A model generated the notes under the pieces. It was not told the origin of the DNA, searched no databases, and worked only from the letters and a program-made list of their open reading frames with translations. A stretch of DNA of 64,000 bases from NCBI GenBank assembly GCA_013112575.1, contig JABFGG010000010.1, forward strand, positions 1 to 64,000, written 5' to 3'. This stretch comes from Chloroflexota bacterium. GTDB lineage: Bacteria; Chloroflexota; Anaerolineae; Anaerolineales; UBA11579. The position numbers and the translations under genes were made by a program. Shown in pieces: positions 24,288 through 33,102 of the stretch; the stretch's first letter is position 1; every line of letters starts with the position of its first letter.

Positions 24288-24635
24288 TTATACAGGCACA
24301 CCCACTTCGATCTGGCCCTCATTCACGCGAGTAGGGTAAGCGGGGATATCTACGACAGCGGGGAGTGACAGCACTTTACCGTCACGCACATCAAAGTCAG
24401 CGCCGTGGCGGGGACAGGAAATACTATGGTCAGTGAGTTCACCTTCGCCAATGGGCCCATCGTCGTGGGAGCAGAGATCGCCAATAGCGAAGATCTCACC
24501 CGCGATGTTAAAGACCACAATATCATACTCATCAATTGAAACAAAAAGGCGCTCGCCATTGGGCAGTTCACCCTCTTCAGCTACAGGGACATATTCGACT
24601 TGATCTGTGGAGAGTTGCTTGTAATTGACAGACAT
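24288..24635 (-). CDS. Rieske-type [2Fe-2S] ferredoxin at the end of the suf operon
   Basis: The 115-residue protein has the Rieske pair CSH (DLCSHDDGPIGEGEL) and CPRHGADFDVRDG, as in ferredoxin components of non-haem oxygenases and NirD-like proteins. It starts with MSVNYKQLSTDQVEYVPVAEEGELPNGERLF. It is the last gene of sufC-B-D-orf-S-U, separated from sufU by 2 bp, so it is co-expressed and probably supplies electrons to cluster assembly or sulfur reduction. Rieske proteins in this place are known in Actinobacteria and Firmicutes relatives, so this is not unique. Confidence 0.92.
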   Translation of the reverse strand: MSVNYKQLSTDQVEYVPVAEEGELPNGERLFVSIDEYDIVVFNIAGEIFAIGDLCSHDDGPIGEGELTDHSISCPRHGADFDVRDGKVLSLPAVVDIPAYPTRVNEGQIEVGVPV

Positions 24636-24637
24636 GC

Positions 24638-25039
24638 CTACTCAACCAGGTCGTCGCTGGCTTCGCCTTCACCCAGGCCATAGACCCCAGCCTTGAGCAC
24701 CTTGAGGGATAGCAGGGCACATTTAAGCCGCACAGGGCCAAGCTCCAGACCAAGGTTATCCATTACGTCGTCCTTGGTGATTTGTTTGACTTCCTCAACA
24801 GGTTTGCCAATCACAGACTCGACCAGCATATCTGCCGAAGCCTGAGAGATCGAGCAACCCTGCCCGTCAAACAGGGCTTCAGTGACAATGTCATTTTCGT
24901 CTACCCGCAGCGTGATCTGGATGTGATCGCCACACAAGGGGTTATCGTCTTCGTAGACAATGTCGTGGGGATTCAGAATACCGCGGTAACGCGGGTTCTG
25001 GAAACGGTCGATGATAAGTTCGCGTGAGAGGTCGTCCAT
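24638..25039 (-). CDS. sufU: SufU Fe-S assembly scaffold / zinc-dependent sulfurtransferase
   Basis: Accepts sulfur from SufS and takes part in cluster assembly. Has the IscU-fold start RELIIDRFQNPRYRGIL and the three ligand cysteines in NPLCGDHIQI, FDGQGCSIS and RLKCALLSLKVL. The SufU-type spacing between the second and third Cys (GQGCSISQASADMLVESVIGK ... LGPVRLKCALL) is visible. Located directly after sufS in the operon, as in Firmicutes and Actinobacteria. Confidence 0.95.
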   Translation of the reverse strand: MDDLSRELIIDRFQNPRYRGILNPHDIVYEDDNPLCGDHIQITLRVDENDIVTEALFDGQGCSISQASADMLVESVIGKPVEEVKQITKDDVMDNLGLELGPVRLKCALLSLKVLKAGVYGLGEGEASDDLVE

Positions 25040-25068
25040 GGGATTCAGACTAAGTAAGGATGTTTAAT

Positions 25069-26313
25069 CTAACCGTAGACTTCTTTGACCTTGTACAGGC
25101 CTTCGATCAAACGGTCCACATCGCTTTCCGTATTGTACAGGTAAAAACTGGCCCGAGCAGTGGCATTGATATTAAATTTATTGTGCAAGGGCATAGCGCA
25201 GTGATGTCCGGCACGCACTGCTACGCCGGATCGATCCAATATCTCCGATACATCGTGAGGATGGACCCCCTCGAAAGTAAAGGAAGCCACTCCACCTTTC
25301 TTGTCGGCACTGGGCCCAAACAGCCACACACCCGGAACTTCTTCCAAACGCTCCAAAGCGTATTCGGTCAGTTGGGCCTCATGAGCAAAGATGGCATCCA
25401 TGCCAACTTCATTTAGATAATCTACAGCAGCACCCAAACCGATGGCTTCAGCAATCGCAGGTGTGCCCGCTTCAAACTTATGAGGCAACTCATTGGCAAT
25501 AAAGGAGCGTAATTCCACGCGCTTAATCATGTCACCGCCGCCGAGGAAGGGCGGCATGGCCTTCAGTAAGTCTTTCTTGCCATACAAAATACCGATACCG
25601 GTTGGCCCCAACATCTTGTGGCCGGAGAAGGCGTAAAAATCAGCATCCAAATCCTGGATGTCCACAGCAAAATGGGGCACGGACTGGGCCGCATCCACTA
25701 CGGTTATTGCCCCAGCAGAATGGGCCAATTCGATGATCTCTTTAGCGGGGTTGATCGTACCCAGCACGTTAGACATATGGGCAAAGGCCACGATCTTGGG
25801 TTTCAATTCCAGCAACTTGTGATACTCCTCCATCTCCAGCAAGCCATCTTCGGTGACCGGAATGAATTCCAGGCGCAGGTCAAGCTCGGCAGCCAACATC
25901 TGCCAGGGCACGATGTTGGAGTGATGCTCCATCTCGGTAAGGACAATAACGTCCCCTTTTGTCAAGTTGGAGCGTCCCCAAGAAAAGGCCACAAGATTGA
26001 TCGACTCAGTCGTATTGCGCGTATAGATGATCTCTTGAGCTGAAGCCGCATTAATGAAGTCGGCTATCCGCTGGCGAGCACCCTCATAGGCCTCCGTGGC
26101 CTCTTCTGAGAGGGCGTGTACGCCGCGATGTACATTAGCGTTCTGCAGCTCATAATAAGCCGTCATGGCATCAATCACCTGCCGCGGCTTCTGGCTGCTG
26201 GCCGTAGAGTCCAGGTAGATTAAAGGTACACCGGGCTTAACCTCCCTCTCCAAAATGGGAAAATCAGCCCGGATCTTTTCAAAGTCCAGTTTTGTGGTAT
26301 CTGGGGAGGTCAT
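25069..26313 (-). CDS. sufS: SufS cysteine desulfurase
   Basis: PLP enzyme that takes sulfur from cysteine onto its active-site Cys. Motifs: RADFPILEREVKPGVPLIYLDSTASSQKPRQVIDAM, FSWGRSNLTKGDVIVLTEMEHHSNIVPWQML, PLP lysine in FSGHKMLGPTGIGILYGKK, and active-site Cys in GVAVRAGHHCAMPLH. Length 414 is normal for group II desulfurases. Its start overlaps the stop of the small upstream protein by 4 bp. Confidence 0.97.
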   Translation of the reverse strand: MTSPDTTKLDFEKIRADFPILEREVKPGVPLIYLDSTASSQKPRQVIDAMTAYYELQNANVHRGVHALSEEATEAYEGARQRIADFINAASAQEIIYTRNTTESINLVAFSWGRSNLTKGDVIVLTEMEHHSNIVPWQMLAAELDLRLEFIPVTEDGLLEMEEYHKLLELKPKIVAFAHMSNVLGTINPAKEIIELAHSAGAITVVDAAQSVPHFAVDIQDLDADFYAFSGHKMLGPTGIGILYGKKDLLKAMPPFLGGGDMIKRVELRSFIANELPHKFEAGTPAIAEAIGLGAAVDYLNEVGMDAIFAHEAQLTEYALERLEEVPGVWLFGPSADKKGGVASFTFEGVHPHDVSEILDRSGVAVRAGHHCAMPLHNKFNINATARASFYLYNTESDVDRLIEGLYKVKEVYG

Positions 26314-26600
26314 GCTTTCTTGCGGGGGCGGCGCTTGGTCTTACGCGCCTGACGAATCTGTGAAGAGTCGTGCGGGGCCCACAAAACGTGATCGGGGACC
26401 ATCCAACCGTCCGTGAGATAAACATTCTCTTTGAATTGGACCGCCACGATCTTGGGATCAACCTGTACAACAACGCCTTCCAGCCAGCCGCGCACACGGT
26501 CGCCTTTTTCGTTGTCGTGATCGCAGTAAATTTCCACACGATCACCTACCTGGAAGCCCCGACCACTATCGGGGGCGCTGGAAAATCGAAGTTCGGACAA
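26310..26600 (-). CDS. Small unknown protein inside the suf operon
   Basis: A 96-residue protein between sufD and sufS. Its core VGDRVEIYCDHDNEKGDRVRGWLEGVVVQVDPKIVAVQFKENVYLTDGWMVPDHVLWAP reads as a small SH3/KOW-like beta barrel, and the tail QARKTKRRPRKKA is strongly basic. No cysteine ligands that suggest a carrier: only one Cys (YCDHD). The 4-bp overlap with sufS argues that it is translated with it. The role is unknown. A basic beta-barrel might bind RNA or nucleic acid, but that is speculation. Confidence 0.8.
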   Translation of the reverse strand: MSELRFSSAPDSGRGFQVGDRVEIYCDHDNEKGDRVRGWLEGVVVQVDPKIVAVQFKENVYLTDGWMVPDHVLWAPHDSSQIRQARKTKRRPRKKA

Positions 26601-26668
26601 GAGATGCTCCTAATCGTAGCGAACGAGGTAGGCCTAAGCTTTGCTCAGGCACTCGCCCCTACATATTG

Positions 26669-28039
26669 TTAATCTAATAGTTCGGCTGCGCGTGCCATTT
26701 TGTCTTCTATGGCCTGGCGGAAACGCTCGCGCACATTCTCGAAGGGGATGCGCTGCATAATGGGATCAAAGAAACCGTCCACAATCAGACGTTCAGCCAG
26801 CTTGCGCGGAATACCGCGGCTAAGCAGATAGAAAAGCTCTTCATCTTCCACTCGCCCGATAGTAGCCCCATGCGTGCAGCGCACATCGTCGGCCAAGATC
26901 TCCAGGCCGGGAATCGAGTCAGCACGGGCCTCGGTACTGAGAACGAGATTCGGATTATGCTGGTAGCCATCGGCTTTTTGAGCTCCAGGGGCCACGTAGA
27001 TCATGCCCTGCCACACAGAACGGCTTTTGCCTTCCAGCGCGCCTTTGAAGAGCAAGTCGCTGTTGGTATCAGCCGCATTGTGATTTTGCTGCGTGTCATG
27101 GTCAAGGTGCTGTACGCCATCCGTAAAGTAAAAACCGGACATCCGTGCGCTTGAACCACGACCGTCGAGGTTCAATTCGGTAAAGCTTTTAGTGAGGTGG
27201 CTGCCGACACCACCAAAAATCCAATCGATATAAGAGTCGCGGCCAATGCGGGCACGTTCGTGGGTGAAGTTCCACACATTTTCGCCCCAGGATTGCAACT
27301 CAACGAAATGGAAATTGGCGTTGTCGCCAACCTTGATCTCCACGATACCGGCATGCAGGGTCTGGCCATCTTCCGTTGGGGAAGCCGCTTCATGCATGTA
27401 AGTAGCCGAGGCGTTATCCTCAATGTAGATTAACAAATGTGAGAAATGCGCCAGGCCAACGCCAGGGCCCCACAAGACGCTGTGCAATGGCTGCTCGACA
27501 TGCACACCTTTGGGGACGTAAAGCAATACACCGCTATCAGCAAATGACCCAGCCAGAGCGGCGAACTTGCCTTCGTCCGGCTTGACGATCGTGCCAAGCA
27601 CCTTTTCCAAGATATCGGGGTGCTTGGTAGCTGCGGTAGCCAGATCCGTAAAAATGACACCCTGCGCGGCAATCTCGTCACTCAATGTGACAGTGGTTTG
27701 TCCACCAGGGGCAATAACGATCTGCCCACCATCAGTGTGACCTTCTAAGGGTTCAAGCAATTCAGCAGGCACTTCAGGATAACTAGCATCCGCAGTTGCC
27801 AGTTGGAAATTATCCGTATCCAGGCGGCGAATATCGGTACGTCGCCAGGGTTCATCGGTAGTCTTGGGCAATTCGAGTGCTTCAAAAGCCGTCCAGGCCT
27901 GGTCTCGGTACTGAGACATCACCGCGGCTTCTTGAGAGCCGTTGGCAAAGCTGGGAAGCATTTCACGCGTGAAGCTGAACTTACCAGAAGATTTTTTTGT
28001 AGTTGCCTTGCGGCGCGTAACAACGCGTTTTTCTGCCAT
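26669..28039 (-). CDS. sufD: SufD Fe-S assembly subunit
   Basis: Partner of SufB in the SufBC2D complex. The 456-residue protein has the basic N-terminus MAEKRVVTRRKATTKKSSGKF, then the typical PWRRTDIRRLD, SGVLLYVPKGVHVEQPLHSVLWG, HTLLIYIEDNASATYMHEA-like beta-helix strands, HDTQQNHNAADTNSDLLFKGALEGKSRSVWQGMIYVAPGAQKADGYQHNPNLVLSTEARADSIPGLEILADDVRCTHGAT and the C-terminal ELFYLLSRGIPRKLAERLIVDGF. It follows sufB by 20 bp. Confidence 0.97.
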   Translation of the reverse strand: MAEKRVVTRRKATTKKSSGKFSFTREMLPSFANGSQEAAVMSQYRDQAWTAFEALELPKTTDEPWRRTDIRRLDTDNFQLATADASYPEVPAELLEPLEGHTDGGQIVIAPGGQTTVTLSDEIAAQGVIFTDLATAATKHPDILEKVLGTIVKPDEGKFAALAGSFADSGVLLYVPKGVHVEQPLHSVLWGPGVGLAHFSHLLIYIEDNASATYMHEAASPTEDGQTLHAGIVEIKVGDNANFHFVELQSWGENVWNFTHERARIGRDSYIDWIFGGVGSHLTKSFTELNLDGRGSSARMSGFYFTDGVQHLDHDTQQNHNAADTNSDLLFKGALEGKSRSVWQGMIYVAPGAQKADGYQHNPNLVLSTEARADSIPGLEILADDVRCTHGATIGRVEDEELFYLLSRGIPRKLAERLIVDGFFDPIMQRIPFENVRERFRQAIEDKMARAAELLD

Positions 28040-28058
28040 GTTATTTACCTGGCCTCCC

Positions 28059-29492
28059 TTACCCGATCGAGCCTTCCATCTGAAGCTGTATCAGACGGTT
28101 CATTTCGATGGCATATTCCATGGGCAATTCTTTGACCAGTGGCTCAATGAAGCCGGAGACCACCATTGAGTTGGCCTCATCCTCACTCAAGCCACGGCTC
28201 ATCAAATAGAAGAGTTGCTCTGCGCCTACTTTGGAAACGGAGGCTTCGTGGCCCACACTGACGTCCTGATTCTCGATCTCGATATAAGGATAAGTATCCG
28301 AGCGGGATTCCTCGTCCATCAAGAGCGCGTCACACACCACATTGGATTTGCTGTTGTAAGCTTCTTCATGGATTTTCAACAAGCCACGATAAGAAGCGCG
28401 CCCACCATTTTTACTGATCGACTTGGAAACGATCTTGCTGGTAGTGTTGGGGGCAACGTGAATGATCTTGCCACCGGTATCCTGGTGCTGTGTATTGGAG
28501 GCAAAGCCCATCGAAAGGATCTCGCCGTGAGCGCCATCACCCAGCAAATAGCAGGAGGGGTACTTCATAGTCAATTTGGAACCCAGGTTGGCATCCACCC
28601 ATTCCATCGTGGCATTTTCTTCAACCATAGCACGTTGGGTCACCAGGTTATACATGTTGGTCGACCAATTTTGGATGGTTGTGTAGCGGAAGCGGGCCCC
28701 TTTCTTGACCACGATCTCGATCACACCACTGTGGAAAGAGTCGGTTGTATACACGGGGGCTGTACAGCCCTCTACGTAGTGTGCTTCCGAACCCTCATCG
28801 GCAATGATCAGTGTACGTTCAAACTGACCCTGGTCTGCGTCATTGACACGGAAATAAGCCTGTAAGGGCATTTCTACTTTGACGCCCGGTGGGATATATA
28901 CAAAGGACCCGCCCGACCAAACAGCGCTATTCAAGGCCGAGAACTTGTTGTCTTCGATGGGAATGATAGTACCAAAATGTTCACGGAAAAGCTCAGGGTG
29001 ATCTTGAAGACCTTGCTCAATACTCTTGAAGATGACACCTTGCTCGGCAAGATGCTCCTGGATATTGTGATACACCATCTCGGATTCGTACTGGGCGCCG
29101 ACACCAGCCAGGAATTTCTGTTCAGCCTCAGGGATGCCTAACTTCTCAAAGGTCAGCTTGATATTCTCAGGCACGTCATCCCAGGTCTTGCTCTCGGCCT
29201 CAGCAGGACGAGTATAGAAATAGATCTTGTCCAGGTCTAGGCTGTCGAGGTCGCCTCCCCAAGTGGGCATAGGGCGCTGCTGAAAATGTTCATAAGCTTT
29301 CAGACGGAAATCAAGCATCCATTCCGGCTCTTCCTTTTTAGCCGAAATCTGGCGCACGATCTCTTCGTCCAGGCCTTTACGTGTTTTGAAAACCGGCTTA
29401 GATTCATCGCTGAAACCATAACGGTATTCGTCAATACCCTCTAATAATGCTTCGTCAGTGTTTTCTTCAATTGGTTTAGTTTCTAAAGCCAT
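28059..29492 (-). CDS. sufB: SufB Fe-S assembly scaffold
   Basis: Central scaffold of the Suf machine. Clear motifs: [141 protein letters not shown], and the end [51 protein letters not shown]. The Cys in VEGCTAP is the position used in cluster binding in E. coli SufB. Length 477 matches. Comes after sufC. Confidence 0.98.
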   Translation of the reverse strand: MALETKPIEENTDEALLEGIDEYRYGFSDESKPVFKTRKGLDEEIVRQISAKKEEPEWMLDFRLKAYEHFQQRPMPTWGGDLDSLDLDKIYFYTRPAEAESKTWDDVPENIKLTFEKLGIPEAEQKFLAGVGAQYESEMVYHNIQEHLAEQGVIFKSIEQGLQDHPELFREHFGTIIPIEDNKFSALNSAVWSGGSFVYIPPGVKVEMPLQAYFRVNDADQGQFERTLIIADEGSEAHYVEGCTAPVYTTDSFHSGVIEIVVKKGARFRYTTIQNWSTNMYNLVTQRAMVEENATMEWVDANLGSKLTMKYPSCYLLGDGAHGEILSMGFASNTQHQDTGGKIIHVAPNTTSKIVSKSISKNGGRASYRGLLKIHEEAYNSKSNVVCDALLMDEESRSDTYPYIEIENQDVSVGHEASVSKVGAEQLFYLMSRGLSEDEANSMVVSGFIEPLVKELPMEYAIEMNRLIQLQMEGSIG

Positions 29493-29511
29493 ACTCTCTC
29501 ACCTTCCAACA

Positions 29512-30285
29512 CTAAGCAACGGGCTGGCCGTATTTCTCGCGAATCCAGTCATAACCTTGCTCTTCCAATTGCAAAGCTAATTCAGGCCCGCCAGACTCCA
29601 CGATGCGCCCTTCCAATAAGATGTGTACAAAATCAGGTTTGATGTGGTTCAACATGCGTTGGTAGTGGGTAATAACCAAAACACCCAGGCCCGGGCCGCG
29701 CAATGCTTCAACGCCTTCAGCCACAGTTCGCAAGGCATCAATGTCCAATCCAGAGTCAGTCTCATCCAAAATTGCGATCTGAGGGTCAAGGGTAGCAAGT
29801 TGCAGGATCTCGGCACGTTTCTTCTCGCCCCCCGAGAAACCGTCGTTCAAATAACGACCTGCAAAGGCATGATCCATACCAAGGGCATCCATTTTTTCTT
29901 TCAACAAGGTGCGGAATTCGGGGATGGGAATGCCTTTATCTTCAGGGTCGTCATCCTTGCGACGCGCGTTAAGCGCCATGCGCAAGAAGTTCGCCACTGT
30001 CACACCAGGGATGGCAACCGGATACTGGAATGCCAGGAACATACCAAGGCGAGATCGTTCATCAGGGTCAAGCTCCAATACATCTTCACCATTAAAAATG
30101 ATCTCTCCACCGCTAACGTCATAGGCTGGATGCCCCATAAGGGTATATGCCAGGGTGGATTTGCCACTGCCGTTGGGGCCCATCATGGCATGTACTTCGC
30201 CCTGCTTTATGGTCAGGTCGAGACCCTTTAAAATTTCATTGTCATCCACACTGACGTGCAGATCTTTGATGACCAATTCCGACAT
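29512..30285 (-). CDS. sufC: SufC ATPase
   Basis: ABC-type ATPase that drives SufBD. Walker A GPNGSGKST, signature FSGGEKKRAEIL, Walker B IAILDETDSGLD, and the SufC-type insert VANFLRMALNARRKDDDPEDKGIPIPEFRTLLKEKMDALGM. The ATG at 30285 (MSELVIKDLHVSVDDNEIL) has TAGGAG upstream; the frame stays open further but the earlier residues are in the promoter region. First gene of the suf operon, with a consensus promoter 70-100 bp ahead. Confidence 0.97.
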   Translation of the reverse strand: MSELVIKDLHVSVDDNEILKGLDLTIKQGEVHAMMGPNGSGKSTLAYTLMGHPAYDVSGGEIIFNGEDVLELDPDERSRLGMFLAFQYPVAIPGVTVANFLRMALNARRKDDDPEDKGIPIPEFRTLLKEKMDALGMDHAFAGRYLNDGFSGGEKKRAEILQLATLDPQIAILDETDSGLDIDALRTVAEGVEALRGPGLGVLVITHYQRMLNHIKPDFVHILLEGRIVESGGPELALQLEEQGYDWIREKYGQPVA

Positions 30286-30355
30286 TACTGAAAAACTCCT
30301 ACGGAAAATTTTGTGTCTACATAATGACAGCCGCACTCGGCGGCTATTTGTGACA

Positions 30356-30384
30356 ATTATAGCAGGTTCGTTTGCCTGTGTCAA
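30356..30384 (-). promoter_or_regulatory. Consensus promoter of the suf operon
   Basis: On the minus strand TTGACA (30384-30379), exactly 17 bp, TATAAT (30361-30356): a full consensus match. The spacer contains CAGG(N8)CCTG, a short dyad that could be an operator for the divergent SufR-type regulator. Confidence 0.8.
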
Positions 30385-30408
30385 TATTTAAGGGAAAGTT
30401 CTAAAATA

Positions 30409-30957
30409 TTATTCGTTTTCAGTCTGGATTGGGAACAAAGTTGGGTTCAAAAAGGGAATCAAGGCTAACATTACAGCTTGCTGGTAAAGCTGTGTTCTAT
30501 CAATAACATTGCCTGTCAGCAAACCAACCGCCCCATTCTTCTGCTTCGAGTTAGATTCCCCAAATACAATGTCATCCGCTTCCCCCAATTCTTTACCCTG
30601 CCTGACTAACTCAGCCACTTGTGGCGGCAAGAAGAATGAACCGGTACGCCCTTTACCTTTTTGGGTCTGGGAAAGTATCACCACCCAGGCAAAGGCCTCC
30701 AATTCAGCACCCCTTTGTTCTACACCCCCTTCAATGCCAACCCAATACTCGGCATCGTTTTCCCATTCTCTGGCTCCCTGGGCACGGTTTACAGCACCCT
30801 GCAATGTCTCCTCGCTGGACATGGGTTGGTCACTAACACCTGATGGCACAGATACGGTTTGCGCGTCAAAACTCTTGTCAGGGAATATGGCTGCAAAGCC
30901 ATTCAATGTGGCCTGAAGTTTGACCGGGTTCTGGGAAGCTAGAATGATTTTGGACAT
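30409..30957 (-). CDS. yjjX: YjjX-type inosine/xanthosine triphosphatase
   Basis: House-cleaning NTPase that removes ITP and XTP. Motifs: start MSKIILASQNPVKLQATLNGF (NPVK), SVPSGVSDQPMSSEETLQGAVNRAQGA, WVGIEGGVE, FAWVVIL, GSFFLPPQVAELVRQGKELGEADDIVFGESNSKQKNGAVGLLTGNVIDRTQLYQQAVMLALIPFLNPTLF. Length 182 is normal for the family. It is on the minus strand between the sufR promoter and the suf operon promoter, ends 25 bp from the latter, and shows no clear Shine-Dalgarno before its ATG. Confidence 0.93.
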   Translation of the reverse strand: MSKIILASQNPVKLQATLNGFAAIFPDKSFDAQTVSVPSGVSDQPMSSEETLQGAVNRAQGAREWENDAEYWVGIEGGVEQRGAELEAFAWVVILSQTQKGKGRTGSFFLPPQVAELVRQGKELGEADDIVFGESNSKQKNGAVGLLTGNVIDRTQLYQQAVMLALIPFLNPTLFPIQTENE

Positions 30958-30992
30958 GATGGGGGGAATATTTAATACAAATCTCTAAAATA

Positions 30993-31021
30993 TTGACAGG
31001 CTTGTAGCGCGATGATATACT
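30993..31021 (+). promoter_or_regulatory. Promoter of the sufR-like gene
   Basis: TTGACA (30993-30998), 17 bp, TATACT (31016-31021) preceded by TGA, so also an extended -10. The predicted start near 31028 gives a leader of about 40 bases with CTGGAGA before the ATG at 31068. Confidence 0.75.
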
Positions 31022-31067
31022 CGCTTCTGCCAAATTGTACGGCATTTTTACTGCATTCTGGAGATAA

Positions 31068-31718
31068 ATGGCAAACACCCGCGAGCAGGTGCTTGAAAAC
31101 CTGCTAGAGAAAAGACGCTGCACGATCAATGATCTGGCTGAGGCGGTCAGCATCAACCCCATATCTGTGCGACACCACATCACCAAACTGGAAGCCGACG
31201 GTTTGGTCGACTCTGAAGAAGAACGTCATGGTGTTGGGCGTCCACGGCGAGTGTACTACCTCACAGAAGCCGGCCTGGAAGAATTCCCCAGCCGCTATCT
31301 GCGTCTTACGGGGGGGCTGATCGGCAGCATCAAGGATAGTTTGCCGAAAAAGACTGTGGAGAAGTTGTTTGCCGGAATCGCCAGTGAAATGGTGGCCGAT
31401 CACACGGCAGAAATAGACCTCGCATCCCTAAGCCCCAATGAACGCATTCAACTCCTCAGGAAGCTATTGGCCAGCGAGGGCTTCACAGCCGAGATCAAAA
31501 TGCAGGAAGACAAGGTCGTGATCAATGAGTCCACCTGCCCTTATTATCATGTGGGTCAAGAACATCCAGAAATATGTACAGTAGATGGTATGCTGATTTC
31601 TAATGTATTATCAGCACCTGCGAGCAAAACAAAATGTGTATTGGATGGCGACAATCATTGCACCTACGAGGTCGATCTGATCGCCATGGAACAAATCAAC
31701 CAAATGCCGGAGTTGTAA
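31068..31718 (+). CDS. sufR: SufR-type Fe-S sensing repressor of the suf operon
   Basis: N-terminal winged HTH (RTREQVLENLLEKRRCTINDLAEAVSINPISVRHHITKLEADGLVDSEEERHGVGRPRRVYYLTEAGLEEFP) and a C-terminal part with four cysteines: ESTCPYYHVGQEHPEIC, KTKC and DNHCTYEV. This is the SufR arrangement, where a [4Fe-4S] cluster bound by C-terminal Cys controls DNA binding. It stands divergently next to the suf operon with yjjX in between and runs into a SufT-like gene 4 bp later. Fe-S status sensing is inferred by family and place. Confidence 0.9.
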   Translation: MANTREQVLENLLEKRRCTINDLAEAVSINPISVRHHITKLEADGLVDSEEERHGVGRPRRVYYLTEAGLEEFPSRYLRLTGGLIGSIKDSLPKKTVEKLFAGIASEMVADHTAEIDLASLSPNERIQLLRKLLASEGFTAEIKMQEDKVVINESTCPYYHVGQEHPEICTVDGMLISNVLSAPASKTKCVLDGDNHCTYEVDLIAMEQINQMPEL

Positions 31719-31721
31719 TTC

Positions 31722-32078
31722 ATGCCTGCTGTTAGCCAAGACCCCACCAAACAAGCGATCTGGGAAGTAGAGAGTACCCATCCTGATAAACTCGAGATCC
31801 TGGACGCCAAACTACGCGAAGTCATCGATCCAGAGATCGGTTTAAATATCATCGAACTTGGCCTGGTGCGCAACGTGCGCATTGAAGAAGATGATTCTGC
31901 TCACGTGACGATGATTATGACCACGCCCTTCTGCCCTTATGCCCCTGCCTTACTGGAAATGACCAAGAACAAAACCGCCGAAGCCCTGGAACGCGATACT
32001 AGCATCCTGATGGGCACGGAGCTCTGGGATTTGTCCTACATGGAAGAAGGTGCGGGCGCGGACTGGGGAATATTTTAG
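31722..32078 (+). CDS. Iron-sulfur assembly factor of the MIP18/DUF59 (SufT) family
   Basis: The 118-residue protein has the family signature VIDPEIGLNIIELGLVRNVRIEED followed by VTMIMTTPFCPYAPALLEMTKNKTAEAL. DUF59 proteins (SufT, PaaD, Cia2-like) help mature Fe-S proteins. It has one Cys in PFCPYAP. It follows the sufR-type gene by 4 bp, so the regulator and the maturation factor share the strong promoter. Closed by a terminator. Confidence 0.93.
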   Translation: MPAVSQDPTKQAIWEVESTHPDKLEILDAKLREVIDPEIGLNIIELGLVRNVRIEEDDSAHVTMIMTTPFCPYAPALLEMTKNKTAEALERDTSILMGTELWDLSYMEEGAGADWGIF

Positions 32079-32106
32079 TAATTGGTAATTAGGGACTAAA
32101 GATTTG

Positions 32107-32133
32107 GCCCTCGCGCATGCGAGGGCTTTTTTT
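32107..32133 (+). terminator. Terminator after sufR-sufT-like pair
   Basis: Perfect 8-bp stem GCCCTCGC / GCGAGGGC (32107-32114, 32119-32126) with a T7 run. Confidence 0.85.
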
Positions 32134-32626
32134 ATTCTAAGCTTGCGATATATCTTTCCACATCCGGCCTATGCATGGCATAGTGACCAAACGTGTTCCC
32201 AATGTAGAGGTTCAGCAATGAACCCGCGCGGGTCGGGTAACGGCCGTCATCGTTGAGTTGTTCTTCGTTCAACTCACCAACCTGAGCTTCCAAATGAACA
32301 AAAGAAGTATTGTATTCATCTAACACAACACCGTACGGCAGGTCTTTGTGTTGCTCAAAGATCTCGGCATTAAAGGCATCAAAATCAGGTGTGACCAGGT
32401 CTTGACCACCCGCCAACAAGCCAGCCACACGCCCCATGGCATGTTTCTCCCACCAGGCGATATGCGCCATCAAGTCCTTCACCGACCAATCTTCCTGTGG
32501 GCCGTGCCGTTGCTCCAGCTGTTCTTCGCTCAAGTCTTGCCATAAAGCAGTAAACCCTGCACGCTCTTCCCGAGCACGCGCAATAAGTTCTTGAGGGCTC
32601 ATATGAGTGGTTTTTTCTTCAGCCAT
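32132..32626 (-). CDS. DinB-superfamily (ClbS/DfsB-like) four-helix protein
   Basis: Sequence features of the ClbS/DfsB group of DinB-like proteins: MSPQELIARAREERAGFTALWQDLSEEQLEQ, WSVKDLMAHIAWWEKHAM with a His of the metal-like triad, and the late YIGNTFGHYAMHRPDVERYIASLE with two His. Such proteins bind metal or act as hydrolases in self-protection against electrophiles (ClbS inactivates colibactin); a thiol-transferase-like role is also known in the superfamily. Start: ATG at 32626 (MAEEKTTHMSPQ). The longer frame upstream runs into a hairpin and is rejected. Function assigned only at superfamily level. Confidence 0.8.
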   Translation of the reverse strand: MAEEKTTHMSPQELIARAREERAGFTALWQDLSEEQLEQRHGPQEDWSVKDLMAHIAWWEKHAMGRVAGLLAGGQDLVTPDFDAFNAEIFEQHKDLPYGVVLDEYNTSFVHLEAQVGELNEEQLNDDGRYPTRAGSLLNLYIGNTFGHYAMHRPDVERYIASLE

Positions 32627-32639
32627 ATAACCATAAAAA

Positions 32640-32666
32640 CAGAAAATCCCCGCGTTGCGGGGATTT
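32640..32666 (-). terminator. Terminator of the beta-oxidation operon
   Basis: Perfect 10-bp stem AAATCCCCGC / GCGGGGATTT (32644-32653, 32657-32666); on the minus strand TCTGTTTTTATGG follows. It lies just 5' of the DinB-like gene. Confidence 0.7.
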
Positions 32667-32738
32667 CTTAAACCTTCCAGAGGTTTGGCTTGCAATGATG
32701 ATTTTTTAAAACAACCTCCGGAAGATTAGTTTTCGTTT

Positions 32739-33068
32739 TTAACCACTCAAGTCAAAGAAGCCCACCATCTTCATAGCCAGGTTTAGGTCTCCCTGCAATT
32801 TGAGTTTGCCTTGCATGAATGCCGCCATAGCATCCAGCTTGCCAGTGACCATATCGATATAGTCCTGTGCATCAACGGTTAGCCCAAGGGTAGGGTTTTC
32901 CATGGTGCCTTCGCTAGGTTTGCAAGCCCCGTCCTTGATCTCCACGTACCAATCACTTTGTTCGTCACCGGTGAAATGGAATTGGATACTGGCATCCACG
33001 CCTTCAGCTTTTTCAGGCACGAATGCGTCCGGCATACGATCCATGAGGTCTTTGATAGTTAGTGCCAT
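32739..33068 (-). CDS. SCP2-type sterol/fatty-acyl carrier protein
   Basis: The 109-residue sequence fits a single SCP-2 domain: ALTIKDLMDRMPDAFVPEKAEGVDASIQFHFTGDEQSDWYVEIKDGACKPSEGTMENPTLGLTVDAQDYIDMVTGKLDAMAAFMQGKLKLQGDLNLAMKMVGFF. SCP2 domains hold hydrophobic ligands such as fatty acyl-CoA. Last gene of the beta-oxidation operon, 34 bp after the thiolase, where it could present acyl chains to the enzymes. Confidence 0.93.
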   Translation of the reverse strand: MALTIKDLMDRMPDAFVPEKAEGVDASIQFHFTGDEQSDWYVEIKDGACKPSEGTMENPTLGLTVDAQDYIDMVTGKLDAMAAFMQGKLKLQGDLNLAMKMVGFFDLSG

Positions 33069-33102
33069 GATCTCTCCTTGTTACATCAAATAGTATTAGA
33101 TT

